From Paractinoplanes lichenicola (GTDB lineage Bacteria; Actinomycetota; Actinomycetes; Mycobacteriales; Micromonosporaceae), in NCBI RefSeq assembly GCF_016785085.1, contig NZ_JAENHO010000010.1:248001-312000 (forward strand): a stretch of DNA of 64,000 bases. Reading direction: 5' to 3'. Below the pieces are notes generated by a model. That model searched no databases. It was not told the DNA's origin and saw only the letters and a program-made list of their open reading frames with translations. Numbering within the stretch: position 1 is the first letter of the stretch; every line of letters begins with the position of its first letter. A program made the translations under genes and the position numbers. Positions 52,466-59,502 of the stretch are shown piece by piece.

Positions 52466-52704
52466 TCAGAAACGCAGTTCCGCCAGGGGCACACCGGCGA
52501 CGATGCGGCCGATGTTCCCGTCGTAGTCGCTCTCGCTCAGTCGACGGGCGAGATCAACCAGGTCATCGAACTCGCCGTACTTGGCCCGGAGGATCACCCG
52601 CATCCCCTCGATGCGTCCCCGCTCCAGGCCCCGCTCCAAGCCCCGCTCCAAGTTTCCTGAGCGATCTCGCGGCCTGACTCCGATTGTGCGAGAACGTCGT
52701 TCAT
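52466..52704 (-). pseudogene. Small gene split by a frameshift
   Basis: A good ribosome site (AAGGGGGAGAGG) precedes ATG 52704, and the frame reads MNDVLAQSESGREIAQ. A shift of one base near codon 16 is then needed to enter the frame LERGLERGLERGRIEGM...RVILRAKYGEFDDLVDLA...VAGVPLAELRF. Together they look like one protein of about 79 residues, of the type found as C-terminal parts of Rpn/transposase-like proteins. Three 12-13-bp repeats around CCCCGCTCCA near the shift invite slippage. It could be a dead gene, a phase-variable gene or a sequencing error. Confidence 0.5.
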
Positions 52705-52806
52705 GCCTCTCCCCCTTTCGCGCCAGCCGTCGGGCGAGGGACAGCATGGCGCGCCGCATGACAACTAGTCAAGCGACCGGTGGTCGCGCGCCAAGGCCGG
52801 GAGGGG

Positions 52807-52880
52807 TGGGCCGGGCCGGACTTGAACCGGCGTCCTCCGCATGAGCAGTGCGGCGCGTCAACCTCTGCGCTACCGGCCAC
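52807..52880 (-). tRNA. tRNA-like gene, loop CTGCTCA
   Basis: A T-arm GCCGG-TTCAAGT-CCGGC, a D-arm GCGC-N10-GCGC and an anticodon stem CCGCA/TGCGG with loop CTGCTCA (apparent anticodon GCU) are visible. The acceptor stem GTGGCCGG pairs with CCGGCCCAC only with a bulge, there is no residue between D and anticodon stems, and no long variable arm as serine tRNA would need. It may be a degenerate or non-canonical tRNA. Confidence 0.45.
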
Positions 52881-52890
52881 CTCGCAGGGG

Positions 52891-52965
52891 TGGGACCCGA
52901 CCGGACTCGAACCGGCATCCTCCGCCTTGATAGGGCGGCGCGACTACCCCTGCGCTACAGGTCCC
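52891..52965 (-). tRNA. tRNA-like gene, loop CTATCAA
   Basis: This is a 75-nt cloverleaf. GGGACCTG pairs with CGGGTCCC (8 bp), the D-arm is GCGC-N10-GCGC, the anticodon stem is CCGCC/GGCGG with loop CTATCAA, and the T-arm is GCCGG-TTCGAGT-CCGGT, with discriminator A. The apparent anticodon AUC is not a normal bacterial one, and the acceptor has eight pairs. It sits 11 bp from a second odd tRNA of the same architecture. Confidence 0.5.
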
Positions 52966-53032
52966 ACCTTGCGCGAGATCGTACCGACCCCACCCGACAC
53001 CCCACGAACGAATAACCACCGGGGCGGACCGC

Positions 53033-53425
53033 TCACAACAGACCCGGAGCCGCGGTCGTCAACCCCGCCGCCCGCGCGACATCGAACATGCGCTTGTCGT
53101 AAGTGACAAGTGTGTCCAGCGCGTCACCCAGAGCCTGGGCACTCGCCACATGTATGGCGTCAAGCGTCCGAAGCGCGCCTGACAGATGGGCCGCGGCGTC
53201 GCGGATCTCTTCGGTCAACAGGATCTCCGTGACGCTGCTGACGAGGTCGCGCATGCAAGCGGGATAGTCGCCCAGGCGATCCATGGTTCGGACGGTCTCG
53301 ACGAAACCGAGCGTGCTGGTAGCCATCGGCGCCACCGGCCGGCTGCCCAGGAACTCCCGCAACTGGTCGGCGTACGTTCGCCGCGCCAGCAACGTGACGA
53401 GCGCGGAGGCGTCCAAATAGATCAC
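53033..53425 (-). CDS. VapC-type PIN-domain toxin
   Basis: This 130-residue PIN-fold ribonuclease keeps all expected acidic residues: D5 (MIYLDASALVTLL), E43 (FVETVRT), D89 (RTLDAIHVASA) and D110 (VTYDKRMFDVA). VapC toxins cut specific RNAs, often initiator or other tRNAs, when not held by the antitoxin. It overlaps the antitoxin gene by 4 bp (ATGA). It lies next to the two tRNA-like genes. Target unknown. Confidence 0.88.
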   Translation of the reverse strand: MIYLDASALVTLLARRTYADQLREFLGSRPVAPMATSTLGFVETVRTMDRLGDYPACMRDLVSSVTEILLTEEIRDAAAHLSGALRTLDAIHVASAQALGDALDTLVTYDKRMFDVARAAGLTTAAPGLL

Positions 53426-53706
53426 CGGTCGTCCTCCGCCCGGGCCTCCAGCAAGAGGTCCAGCGGTGAGACGTCGGCGGGAACGTCGTAGGACGGCATG
53501 CGATCGAGATCGGCTGTCGTGGTGGCCTTGAGCCGGATCAGCCCCTTCGCAACCAGCGGAGAGTAACGGCCGAGGCCGGCCGACCCGGGCAGCAGCACCG
53601 CAATCACCTTGCCGTGGCGAGTGACCTCGATCGTCTCGCCCTGCTCAACGCGGTTGAACATGGCACTCGGGTTGTATGAGAACTCTCTGACCGAGACCGA
53701 ACTCAT
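53422..53706 (-). CDS. Phd/VapB-like antitoxin
   Basis: This 94-residue antitoxin has an N-terminal Phd/YefM-type DNA-binding fold (SVSVREFSYNPSAMFNRVEQ, GETIEVTRHGKVIAVLLP) and a disordered acidic tail that would wrap around the toxin. GGAGGCAGGCG precedes ATG 53706. It probably represses its own operon through the inverted repeat just upstream. Confidence 0.85.
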   Translation of the reverse strand: MSSVSVREFSYNPSAMFNRVEQGETIEVTRHGKVIAVLLPGSAGLGRYSPLVAKGLIRLKATTTADLDRMPSYDVPADVSPLDLLLEARAEDDR

Positions 53707-53743
53707 CGCCTGCCTCCTCAACGCAGTGCCTACGTCGAGGAAA

Positions 53744-53755
53744 TTGTACCTACAA
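53744..53755 (-). promoter_or_regulatory. Operator/-10 region of the toxin-antitoxin operon
   Basis: TTGTA-CC-TACAA is an inverted repeat 38 bp upstream of the antitoxin start. Read on the minus strand, TACAAT (53743-53748) within it is a strong -10 element, so antitoxin binding would block RNA polymerase. The following stretch, 53756-54017, shows no gene. Confidence 0.55.
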
Positions 53756-54017
53756 AACGCGAAGTCATGAGGGATGATCGCCGTGCTCGATGACTATAGG
53801 CACACGACAACCTCATCGCGACGCCGTGGCCCCTGATTCTGGGCTTGGCACCGAAGGATCATGCTCGCCATGATCGATGGGTGGAGCGGTGAGCCGGGGT
53901 TGCAGGCCGCCGGGGGCGCGGGGCGGCCCGGACCACGACGGCGCTGGTCGCCGAAACCACGGGACCAGGCCTCTCGCGTACGTTTGCGGTTTGGTTCTGG
54001 TCGTTCGGAGTGGGGGC

Positions 54018-54359
54018 TCAGGGCACGTTGTGGGGGAAGTGGCCCTCGGTGATCTGCGCGGTGCCGGCGACGATCATCATGGGGGCGGCGCCGGTGGACG
54101 TCTCGGCGTCCCACGTGAAGACCCGGTGTGCGGTGTTGCCGGCTTGGCGGGCGAAATCGAGCTCGGTCGCGGTCGGCGGGCGGAACACCGGGTGGTGGAA
54201 GGTGTCCGCGCAGGCGACCCAGACGACGTCGGTGAACGTGACCTCGACGCTGTGGTGGTAGGTGAGGTCGTTGTCGGCGATGAGCTGGAGCGAGGCGGCG
54301 TCCCACCGGCGCACTTCCCAGTCCCACCACTGTCCGGTCAGGTCCGTCAGGCTGGCCAC
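54018..54359 (-). CDS. Hypothetical protein
   Basis: This 113-residue protein (SLTDLTGQWWDWEVRRWD, LTYHHSVEVTFTDVVWVACA, AHRVFTWDAETSTGAAPMM) is beta-rich with many aromatic residues, perhaps a small lipocalin-like barrel. GTG 54359 is chosen because TATTGT lies 7 nt upstream on the minus strand and there is no ribosome site. The promoter overlaps that of the divergent acetyltransferase gene. Family unknown. Confidence 0.6.
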   Translation of the reverse strand: MASLTDLTGQWWDWEVRRWDAASLQLIADNDLTYHHSVEVTFTDVVWVACADTFHHPVFRPPTATELDFARQAGNTAHRVFTWDAETSTGAAPMMIVAGTAQITEGHFPHNVP

Positions 54360-54365
54360 GTGAGC

Positions 54366-54372
54366 CACAATA
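54366..54372. promoter_or_regulatory. Symmetric -10 element serving two divergent leaderless genes
   Basis: CACAATA reads as CACAAT on the plus strand, six bases before ATG 54378, and as TATTGT on the minus strand, seven bases before GTG 54359. The two start codons are 19 bp apart, matching the roughly 18-bp spacing known for bidirectional promoters built on a symmetric -10. Confidence 0.6.
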
Positions 54373-54377
54373 CGGGG

Positions 54378-54914
54378 ATGGCACTGACCAGCCGGCCGGC
54401 TACCCGCGACGACCTCGACTTGCTGAAGGCGATCATGGAGCCGGCCATTGCGGAGCTGCTCAAGGGGTTTCTCGATGCCGAGCAGATCCGTAGCAGCGAA
54501 GCGATCATGGGGCTCGACACGCAGCTGATCGACGACGGCACGTATTTCGTGATCGAGGTGGACGGCGTGCCGGCCGGGTGTGGCGGGTGGAGCCGGCGGG
54601 CCACGCTCTACGGCGGTGACCACTCGACGACCCGGGACGAGAAGCTGCTCGATCCGGCGACGGACCCGGCCAAGGTTCGAGCCATGTATACGCATCCCGA
54701 GTTCACCCGCCGCGGCGTGGGGCGGATGATCCTCGGGTTGTGCGAACGGGCGGCCGCGGCCGAGGGGTTCACGCGGCTCGAGCTGATGGCGACCCTGGCC
54801 GGCGAGCCGCTCTATCGCAGTTACGGCTTCGTCGAGGTGGAACGGGTCGAGGACGCCCGCGGGGGCGTCCCCGTCCCGATCGTGCGGATGCGGAAGACCA
54901 TCGTCACCAGTTGA
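54378..54914 (+). CDS. GNAT acetyltransferase
   Basis: This 178-residue acetyltransferase starts ALTSRPATRDDLDLLKAIM. It has a central DGVPAGCGGWSRRATLYGGD strand and the acetyl-CoA loop FTRRGVGRMILGLCERAAAA, then LYRSYGFVEVERV. The substrate is unknown. Its ATG lies six bases after CACAAT, with no ribosome site, so it is probably leaderless. The last 11 bp overlap the convergent dehydrogenase gene. Confidence 0.85.
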   Translation: MALTSRPATRDDLDLLKAIMEPAIAELLKGFLDAEQIRSSEAIMGLDTQLIDDGTYFVIEVDGVPAGCGGWSRRATLYGGDHSTTRDEKLLDPATDPAKVRAMYTHPEFTRRGVGRMILGLCERAAAAEGFTRLELMATLAGEPLYRSYGFVEVERVEDARGGVPVPIVRMRKTIVTS

Positions 54915-56343
54915 CGGCGATGTATTTCGACTCCAGGTATTCGAGCAGGCCCTCGTGCCCGCCCTCGCGGCCGATGCCGCTCTGCTTGACGCCGCCGAAC
55001 GGCGCGGCCGGGTCGCTGACCAGGCCCCGGTTGAGACCCACCATGCCGGCCTCGATCGCCTCGCTGACCCGCAGGCCGCGGGCCAGGTCGCCGGTGTAGA
55101 CGTACGCCACCAGGCCGAACTCGGTGTCGTTGGCCAGCCGGACGGCCTCCTCCTCGCCGGTGAACGTGACGATCGGAGCGACCGGGCCGAAGATCTCCTC
55201 GCGCAGGATCGGTGAATCGGGCGCGACGCCGGTGAGCACCGTGGGCGGGTAGTAGAAGCCGGGGCCCTCGGGGCGGCTGCCACCGGTCTCGGCCTTGGCG
55301 CCGGCGTCCAGCGCGCCCCGCACCAGCGAGTCGACCTTGGCTACCGTGTCCTCGTTGACCAGCGGGCCGACCTGCGTGCCCTCCTCGACGCCGGGGCCGA
55401 CCTTGAGCGCGGCCATCCGGGCGGCGAGCCGCGAAGCGAAGTCGCCGGCCACCGACGCCTCGACGAAGAAGCGGTTCGCCGCCGTGCAGGCCTCGCCGCC
55501 GTTGCGCATCTTGGCGATCATCGCGCCCTCGATGGCCGCGTCCAGGTCGGCGTCGGCGAACACGACGAACGGCGCGTTGCCGCCCAGCTCCATCGACGTG
55601 TTGACGACGTTGTCGGCGGCCTGGGCGAGCAGGATGCGGCCGACCTCGGTCGAGCCGGTGAAGGACAGCTTGCGGACGCGCGGGTCCTGCAGCATCCGCG
55701 AGACGACCTTGCCCGAGCTGCGCGACGGCAGCACGTTGACCACGCCCGAGGGCGCGCCCGCCTCGGCCAGGATCGCGGCCATGGCCAGCGCGGTCAGCGG
55801 GGTGTCGCTGGCCGGCTTGAGCACCACCGTGCAGCCCGCGGCCAGGGCCGGGCCGATCTTGCGGGTGGCCATCGCGGCCGGGAAGTTCCACGGCGTGACC
55901 AGTACACACACGCCGACCGGCTGCCGGGTGACCAGGATCCGGTTGGCGCCCGAGGGTGCGGTGGCCAGCGTCCCCTCGCCCCGCACGGCCTCCTCGGCGA
56001 ACCAGCGGAAGAACTCGGCCGCGTACGTCACCTCGCCCTTGGCGTCGACCAGGGCCTTGCCGTTCTCCAGGCTGATCAGCTTCGCCAGCTCGTCGGCCCG
56101 CTCGGTCATCAGCTCCCACGCCTTGCGCAACACCTCCCCCCGTACGCGGGGGGCCGTGGCCGCCCACGCCGGGCCCGCCTCGGCCGCCGCGTCCACCGCG
56201 GCGATCGCGTCGCTCTCGCCCCCGTCCGCGACCGCGGCGAGCACGTCGCCGGTCGCCGGGTCCAGCACGTCGAAACGGTTCCCGGACGACGCGGGAACCC
56301 ACTTGCCGCCGATGAAGAGTTCAGTTTCCACAACTCCCAGCAT
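54904..56343 (-). CDS. NAD(P)-dependent succinate-semialdehyde-type dehydrogenase
   Basis: This 479-residue aldehyde dehydrogenase has cofactor-fold motifs TPWNFPAAMATRKIGPALAAG and LKPASDTPLTALA, the SFTGSTEVGR loop, the general base in ELGGNAPFVVF, and the nucleophile in GGEACTAANRF. The sequence is closest to GabD-type enzymes that oxidise succinate semialdehyde to succinate. The start could be ATG 56343 or GTG 56331. No gabT or GABA permease is beside it, so the physiological substrate is not certain. Confidence 0.85.
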   Translation of the reverse strand: MLGVVETELFIGGKWVPASSGNRFDVLDPATGDVLAAVADGGESDAIAAVDAAAEAGPAWAATAPRVRGEVLRKAWELMTERADELAKLISLENGKALVDAKGEVTYAAEFFRWFAEEAVRGEGTLATAPSGANRILVTRQPVGVCVLVTPWNFPAAMATRKIGPALAAGCTVVLKPASDTPLTALAMAAILAEAGAPSGVVNVLPSRSSGKVVSRMLQDPRVRKLSFTGSTEVGRILLAQAADNVVNTSMELGGNAPFVVFADADLDAAIEGAMIAKMRNGGEACTAANRFFVEASVAGDFASRLAARMAALKVGPGVEEGTQVGPLVNEDTVAKVDSLVRGALDAGAKAETGGSRPEGPGFYYPPTVLTGVAPDSPILREEIFGPVAPIVTFTGEEEAVRLANDTEFGLVAYVYTGDLARGLRVSEAIEAGMVGLNRGLVSDPAAPFGGVKQSGIGREGGHEGLLEYLESKYIAVNW

Positions 56344-56371
56344 GGTCCAGCCCACGCCGGGCCGCCACGGC

Positions 56372-56794
56372 TCAGCCGACTTCGAGCTGGGCGAGAAGCA
56401 CGTGGATGTCGGAGTTGACCCAGTACTCGGCCAGCCGGTCGCCGGCGATCCGCAGCGTGTCAGTGCCGGTGAAGGCGACCGAAGTGCCCGGCTCAGCGGC
56501 GGCGCCCGGGAAGCCTCCGCCGTACGTGCCCTTCACGGCCCAGCGGACGGCGAGCAGGTCGTCCTGCACGATCGGGCCCACCTCGATGGCGAACGTGAGG
56601 TCGGTGAACGCGGCCCGGGTCTGCGCGATCCAGCCGGCCAGCGCCTCGGGGCCGGACAGGGCCGAGCTGTCGCCGCCACCCATCAGCGCGGCGTGCACCC
56701 GGAAGTCCGGCGTGACAAGGCCGGCGGCCCGGTCGAGCTCGCCGTTCCACAGGTGCAGCCAGCCGTCGACGAGCTCGGAAACGTTGGTGGTCAT
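56372..56794 (-). CDS. SnoaL/NTF2-like protein
   Basis: This 140-residue alpha+beta-barrel protein has VSELVDGWLHLWNGELDRAA at the N-terminus, VTPDFRVHAALMGGG, WIAQTRAAFTDLTFAIEVGP and DTLRIAGDRLAEYWVNSD. SnoaL-like proteins act as cyclases, isomerases or binding proteins. It is divergent from the tetR gene and almost surely its target, since a 24-bp operator lies between them. Confidence 0.82.
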   Translation of the reverse strand: MTTNVSELVDGWLHLWNGELDRAAGLVTPDFRVHAALMGGGDSSALSGPEALAGWIAQTRAAFTDLTFAIEVGPIVQDDLLAVRWAVKGTYGGGFPGAAAEPGTSVAFTGTDTLRIAGDRLAEYWVNSDIHVLLAQLEVG

Positions 56795-56858
56795 CGCATT
56801 TCTCCCTGCCGTTCGAGGTCTTGTGCCAAGAACGTAGCGAGGCGAACGGGCTCTTTGG

Positions 56859-56882
56859 CAGTGCCAGATTTACCTGACACTG
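56859..56882. promoter_or_regulatory. TetR operator
   Basis: CAGTGCCAG-ATTTAC-CTGACACTG has 9-bp arms with one mismatch. It lies between the divergent snoaL-like and tetR genes and covers the expected -35 region of tetR. Confidence 0.78.
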
Positions 56883-56906
56883 TTAAGCAGGCCGTACACT
56901 GCCGCC

Positions 56907-57593
56907 ATGAGCTCGCCGCTGCGTCAGCGCCGCCGCACCGCCGCCACCCGTGAGATCCTCGACGCCGCGCGGGAGCAGATCGGCGTGAGCGGGCCGGCCG
57001 GGTTGTCGCTGCGCTCGGTGGCCCGCAGCCTCGAGATGACCGTGCAGGCGCTCTACCACTACTTCCCGAGCCGTGACGAGCTGATCACCACGCTGATCAC
57101 GGAGGCCTACCTCGATCTGGCCGAGGCCGTGGAGCGGGCGGTCGCCACGTCACCCGGCTTCGTCCCGGCGGCCACGGCGTTCCGTGAGTGGGCGATCGGG
57201 AACGCGCCCATGTTCCAGCTCATCTACGGCACCCCGCTGCCGCGCTACGAGGCCCCCGACGACGGCCGCACCACCGCTGCCTCGCGCCGCCTGGCCCCGG
57301 TCTTCATTCGTGAGCTGTTCGGCGCGTACGCTCCCGCGCAGCTCGCCCGGGCCGACGTGCCGCCGCTGAGCCCCGAGCTGCGCAACCGGCTGGACGAGCT
57401 GCCGGCGCCCGGGATCGGCACCCTGCCCGCCCCGGCCGTGGCCCTGTTCGTCAGCGTCTGGGGGCACGTGCACGGGCTGGTGATGCTGGAGGCGTTCGGG
57501 CACACGGCGTTCATCGGTCCCCTGCAGGCCGAGCTCTTCCAGGGCGCCATGCGTTCGCTGCTCGCCGACGTCGAGCGGCGCATCCCGGATTAG
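56907..57593 (+). CDS. TetR-family transcriptional regulator
   Basis: This 228-residue protein has an N-terminal HTH (RTAATREILDAAREQIGVSG, LSLRSVARSLEMTVQALYHY, FPSRDELITTLITEAYLDLA) and a C-terminal TetR_C/WHG-type ligand domain (FREWAIGNAPMFQLIYGTPL). TACACT (56895-56900) is exactly six bases before the ATG, so the mRNA is probably leaderless and the 24-bp operator upstream gives autoregulation. The ligand is unknown. The stop overlaps the stop of the next, convergent gene by 4 bp. Confidence 0.9.
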   Translation: MSSPLRQRRRTAATREILDAAREQIGVSGPAGLSLRSVARSLEMTVQALYHYFPSRDELITTLITEAYLDLAEAVERAVATSPGFVPAATAFREWAIGNAPMFQLIYGTPLPRYEAPDDGRTTAASRRLAPVFIRELFGAYAPAQLARADVPPLSPELRNRLDELPAPGIGTLPAPAVALFVSVWGHVHGLVMLEAFGHTAFIGPLQAELFQGAMRSLLADVERRIPD

Positions 57594-57835
57594 GCCTCCG
57601 GCGGGGTCTCCGGCGTGGCCGCCTCGGCCATGTCGGCGATCGCCACGGCGGCCCGGATGAACGGGTTCGCGGCCAGGTCGGCGATGGTGTTGATGCCGAA
57701 GGCGAGGCTCAGGCCCTGTGCCTCTTCGTCGCTGACGCCGGCCAGGGCGGCGACCGGGGCGTTGATCAGCTCGGCGATCGGGAGGTCGCGGAAGGGCTCG
57801 TCGAGCAGGGCGTCGAGGTTCACGGACACTGGCAT
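57590..57835 (-). CDS. Small hypothetical helical protein
   Basis: This 81-residue protein (PVSVNLDALLDEPFRDLPIA, AGVSDEEAQGLSLAFGINTI, ADLAANPFIRAAVAIADMAE) has a central stretch resembling a helix-hairpin-helix, as in proteins with GVS-x-A-x-L-x-FGI-x-T-x-ADL repeats. GGAGG precedes ATG 57835. The longer open frame upstream is a shadow. Function unknown. Confidence 0.65.
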   Translation of the reverse strand: MPVSVNLDALLDEPFRDLPIAELINAPVAALAGVSDEEAQGLSLAFGINTIADLAANPFIRAAVAIADMAEAATPETPPEA

Positions 57836-58016
57836 GGGCTGGCCTCCGGAGAAGTCGAGTAGACGCAGCATTTCACAGTCCACAGTGGTCCTACGGCCCG
57901 GTTTCGGATGGCGCGGAAGTTTGCCGGACAGCAACGAGGCGGTCACCGCGATGAGCAAGCCACCGTCCGGGAATTGGCCGCCGCCCCGGGCGTCGCGAAA
58001 ACCTACGGTGAGCGGC

Positions 58017-58856
58017 ATGACCGTGGGTTTCCTGGGGCTCGGCGTGATGGGGACGCCGATGGCCGCCAATCTGGCTCGGGCCGGCGTCGACCTGATCGTC
58101 TGGAGCCGCACCGACCGGGGCACCACTCCCCCGGGCGCGATCCGGGCGGCAACGGCGGCCGAGGTGTTCGAGCGGGCCGGCGTGGTGATCCTGATGCTGG
58201 CCACCGAGCGGGCGATGGACGAGGTGCTCGACGGCGTCGACGTGGGCGGCACGCTGGTCGTCCACATGGGCACCACCAGCCCAGAGTATTCGGCCGCCCT
58301 CGGCGAGCGGATCAGAGGCCAGGGCGGGCGGTACGCGGAGGCGCCGGTCTCGGGTTCCCGCGGGCCGGCCGAGGCGGGCGAGCTGATCGCGATGATCGCC
58401 GGGGACACCGCGGGCGTCGCGTCCCTGATCGAGCCGATGTGCAAGCAGATCGTCAACTGCGGCGAGGTCCCTAGCGCCCTGCTCATGAAGCTGGCCGTCA
58501 ACACGTTCCTGATCAGCATGGTGACCGGGCTCGCCGAGGCGTTCCACTTCGCTCAGGCGTACGGGCTCGATCCGGCCCTGCTGCGGCAGGTGCTCGACGC
58601 CGGGCCGATGGCCAGCACGGTGTCCCGGGTCAAGGCGGCCAAGCTGGTCACCGGCGACTTCGAGGTGCAGGCGGCGATCCACGATGTGCTCAAGAACAAC
58701 GAGCTGGTCGTGGCGGCCGCGCGCCGGGCCGGGGTCCCGTCCCCGCTGCTCGACGTCTGTCTTTCCCTGTACGCCGAGACGGCCGCCCTGGGCCACGCCG
58801 AGCGGGACATGGCGGCGGTCGTCCACGCCATCACGGCGAGTCGATCACGCGGGTGA
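58017..58856 (+). CDS. 3-hydroxyisobutyrate-dehydrogenase-like oxidoreductase
   Basis: This 279-residue beta-hydroxyacid dehydrogenase has the Rossmann motif VGFLGLGVMGTPMAANLARA, the substrate motif APVSGSRGPAEAGELIAMIA, the catalytic Lys in ALLMKLAVNTFLI, and the ending KNNELVVAAARRAGVPSPLL. Relatives reduce or oxidise 3-hydroxyisobutyrate, tartronate semialdehyde or imines. TACGGT lies 7 nt before ATG 58017 with no ribosome site. The substrate is unknown. Confidence 0.85.
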   Translation: MTVGFLGLGVMGTPMAANLARAGVDLIVWSRTDRGTTPPGAIRAATAAEVFERAGVVILMLATERAMDEVLDGVDVGGTLVVHMGTTSPEYSAALGERIRGQGGRYAEAPVSGSRGPAEAGELIAMIAGDTAGVASLIEPMCKQIVNCGEVPSALLMKLAVNTFLISMVTGLAEAFHFAQAYGLDPALLRQVLDAGPMASTVSRVKAAKLVTGDFEVQAAIHDVLKNNELVVAAARRAGVPSPLLDVCLSLYAETAALGHAERDMAAVVHAITASRSRG

Positions 58857-58879
58857 CGGCGACTCACTAGGCTTTGCGG

Positions 58880-59500
58880 GTGGCGAAGTATTTCGACGTG
58901 CACCCGGACAACCCCCAGCCGCGCTCGATCCGGCAGGTGATCGACATCGTCCGCGGCGACGGGCTGATCGCCTATCCGACCGACTCGTGCTTCGCGCTGG
59001 GCTGCCGGATGGGCAACAAGGACGGGCTCGACCGCATCCGCGAGATCCGGCACCTCGACGACCGGCACCACTTCACGCTGATGTGTCACGACTTCGCGCA
59101 GCTGGGCCAGTTCGTGCAGATCAACAACGCGTCGTTCCGGGCGATCAAGTCGGCCACCCCGGGCCCGTACACGTTCATCCTGCCCGCCACCAAGGAGGTG
59201 CCGCGTCGCCTGCTGCACCCCAAGAAGAAGACGGTCGGCGTACGGATCCCCGACCACGTCGTCGCCCAGGCGATCCTCGACGAGCTGGGCGAGCCGCTGG
59301 TGTCGAGCACGCTGCTGCTGCCCGGCCAGGAGGAGCCGATGACGATGGGCTGGGAGATCAAGGAGGCGCTCGATCACGTGGTCGACGCGGTCGTCGACTC
59401 CGGCGAGGGCAGCACCGAGCCGACGACGGTGATCGACCTCTCCGGCGGCGAGCCCGAGATCTTGCGGGTCGGGGCGGGCGACCCCACGCGTTTCGAGTAG
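58880..59500 (+). CDS. L-threonylcarbamoyladenylate synthase-type protein (Sua5/YciO/YrdC)
   Basis: This 206-residue protein has the YrdC fold: DGLIAYPTDSCFALGCRMGN, RIREIRHLDDRHHFTLMCHD, SATPGPYTFILPATKEVPRR and KTVGVRIPDHVVAQAILDEL. It resembles YciO more than TsaC in the SCFALGC region. YrdC proteins activate threonine with bicarbonate and ATP for the t6A tRNA modification; YciO function is less settled. TAGGCT (58868-58873) is six bases before GTG 58880, so I chose that start. Confidence 0.85.
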   Translation: MAKYFDVHPDNPQPRSIRQVIDIVRGDGLIAYPTDSCFALGCRMGNKDGLDRIREIRHLDDRHHFTLMCHDFAQLGQFVQINNASFRAIKSATPGPYTFILPATKEVPRRLLHPKKKTVGVRIPDHVVAQAILDELGEPLVSSTLLLPGQEEPMTMGWEIKEALDHVVDAVVDSGEGSTEPTTVIDLSGGEPEILRVGAGDPTRFE

Positions 59501-59502
59501 CG

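Noticed and set aside
52807..52965. tRNA-like genes as the attachment site of the element
   Set aside because: The 31-bp att repeat lies in the lyase gene, 17 kb away, and shares no sequence with these genes.
52780..53106. Plus-strand open frame encoding GPDLNRRPPHEQCG-like protein
   Set aside because: This is the familiar spurious translation of antisense tRNA sequence; the two tRNA-like genes explain it.
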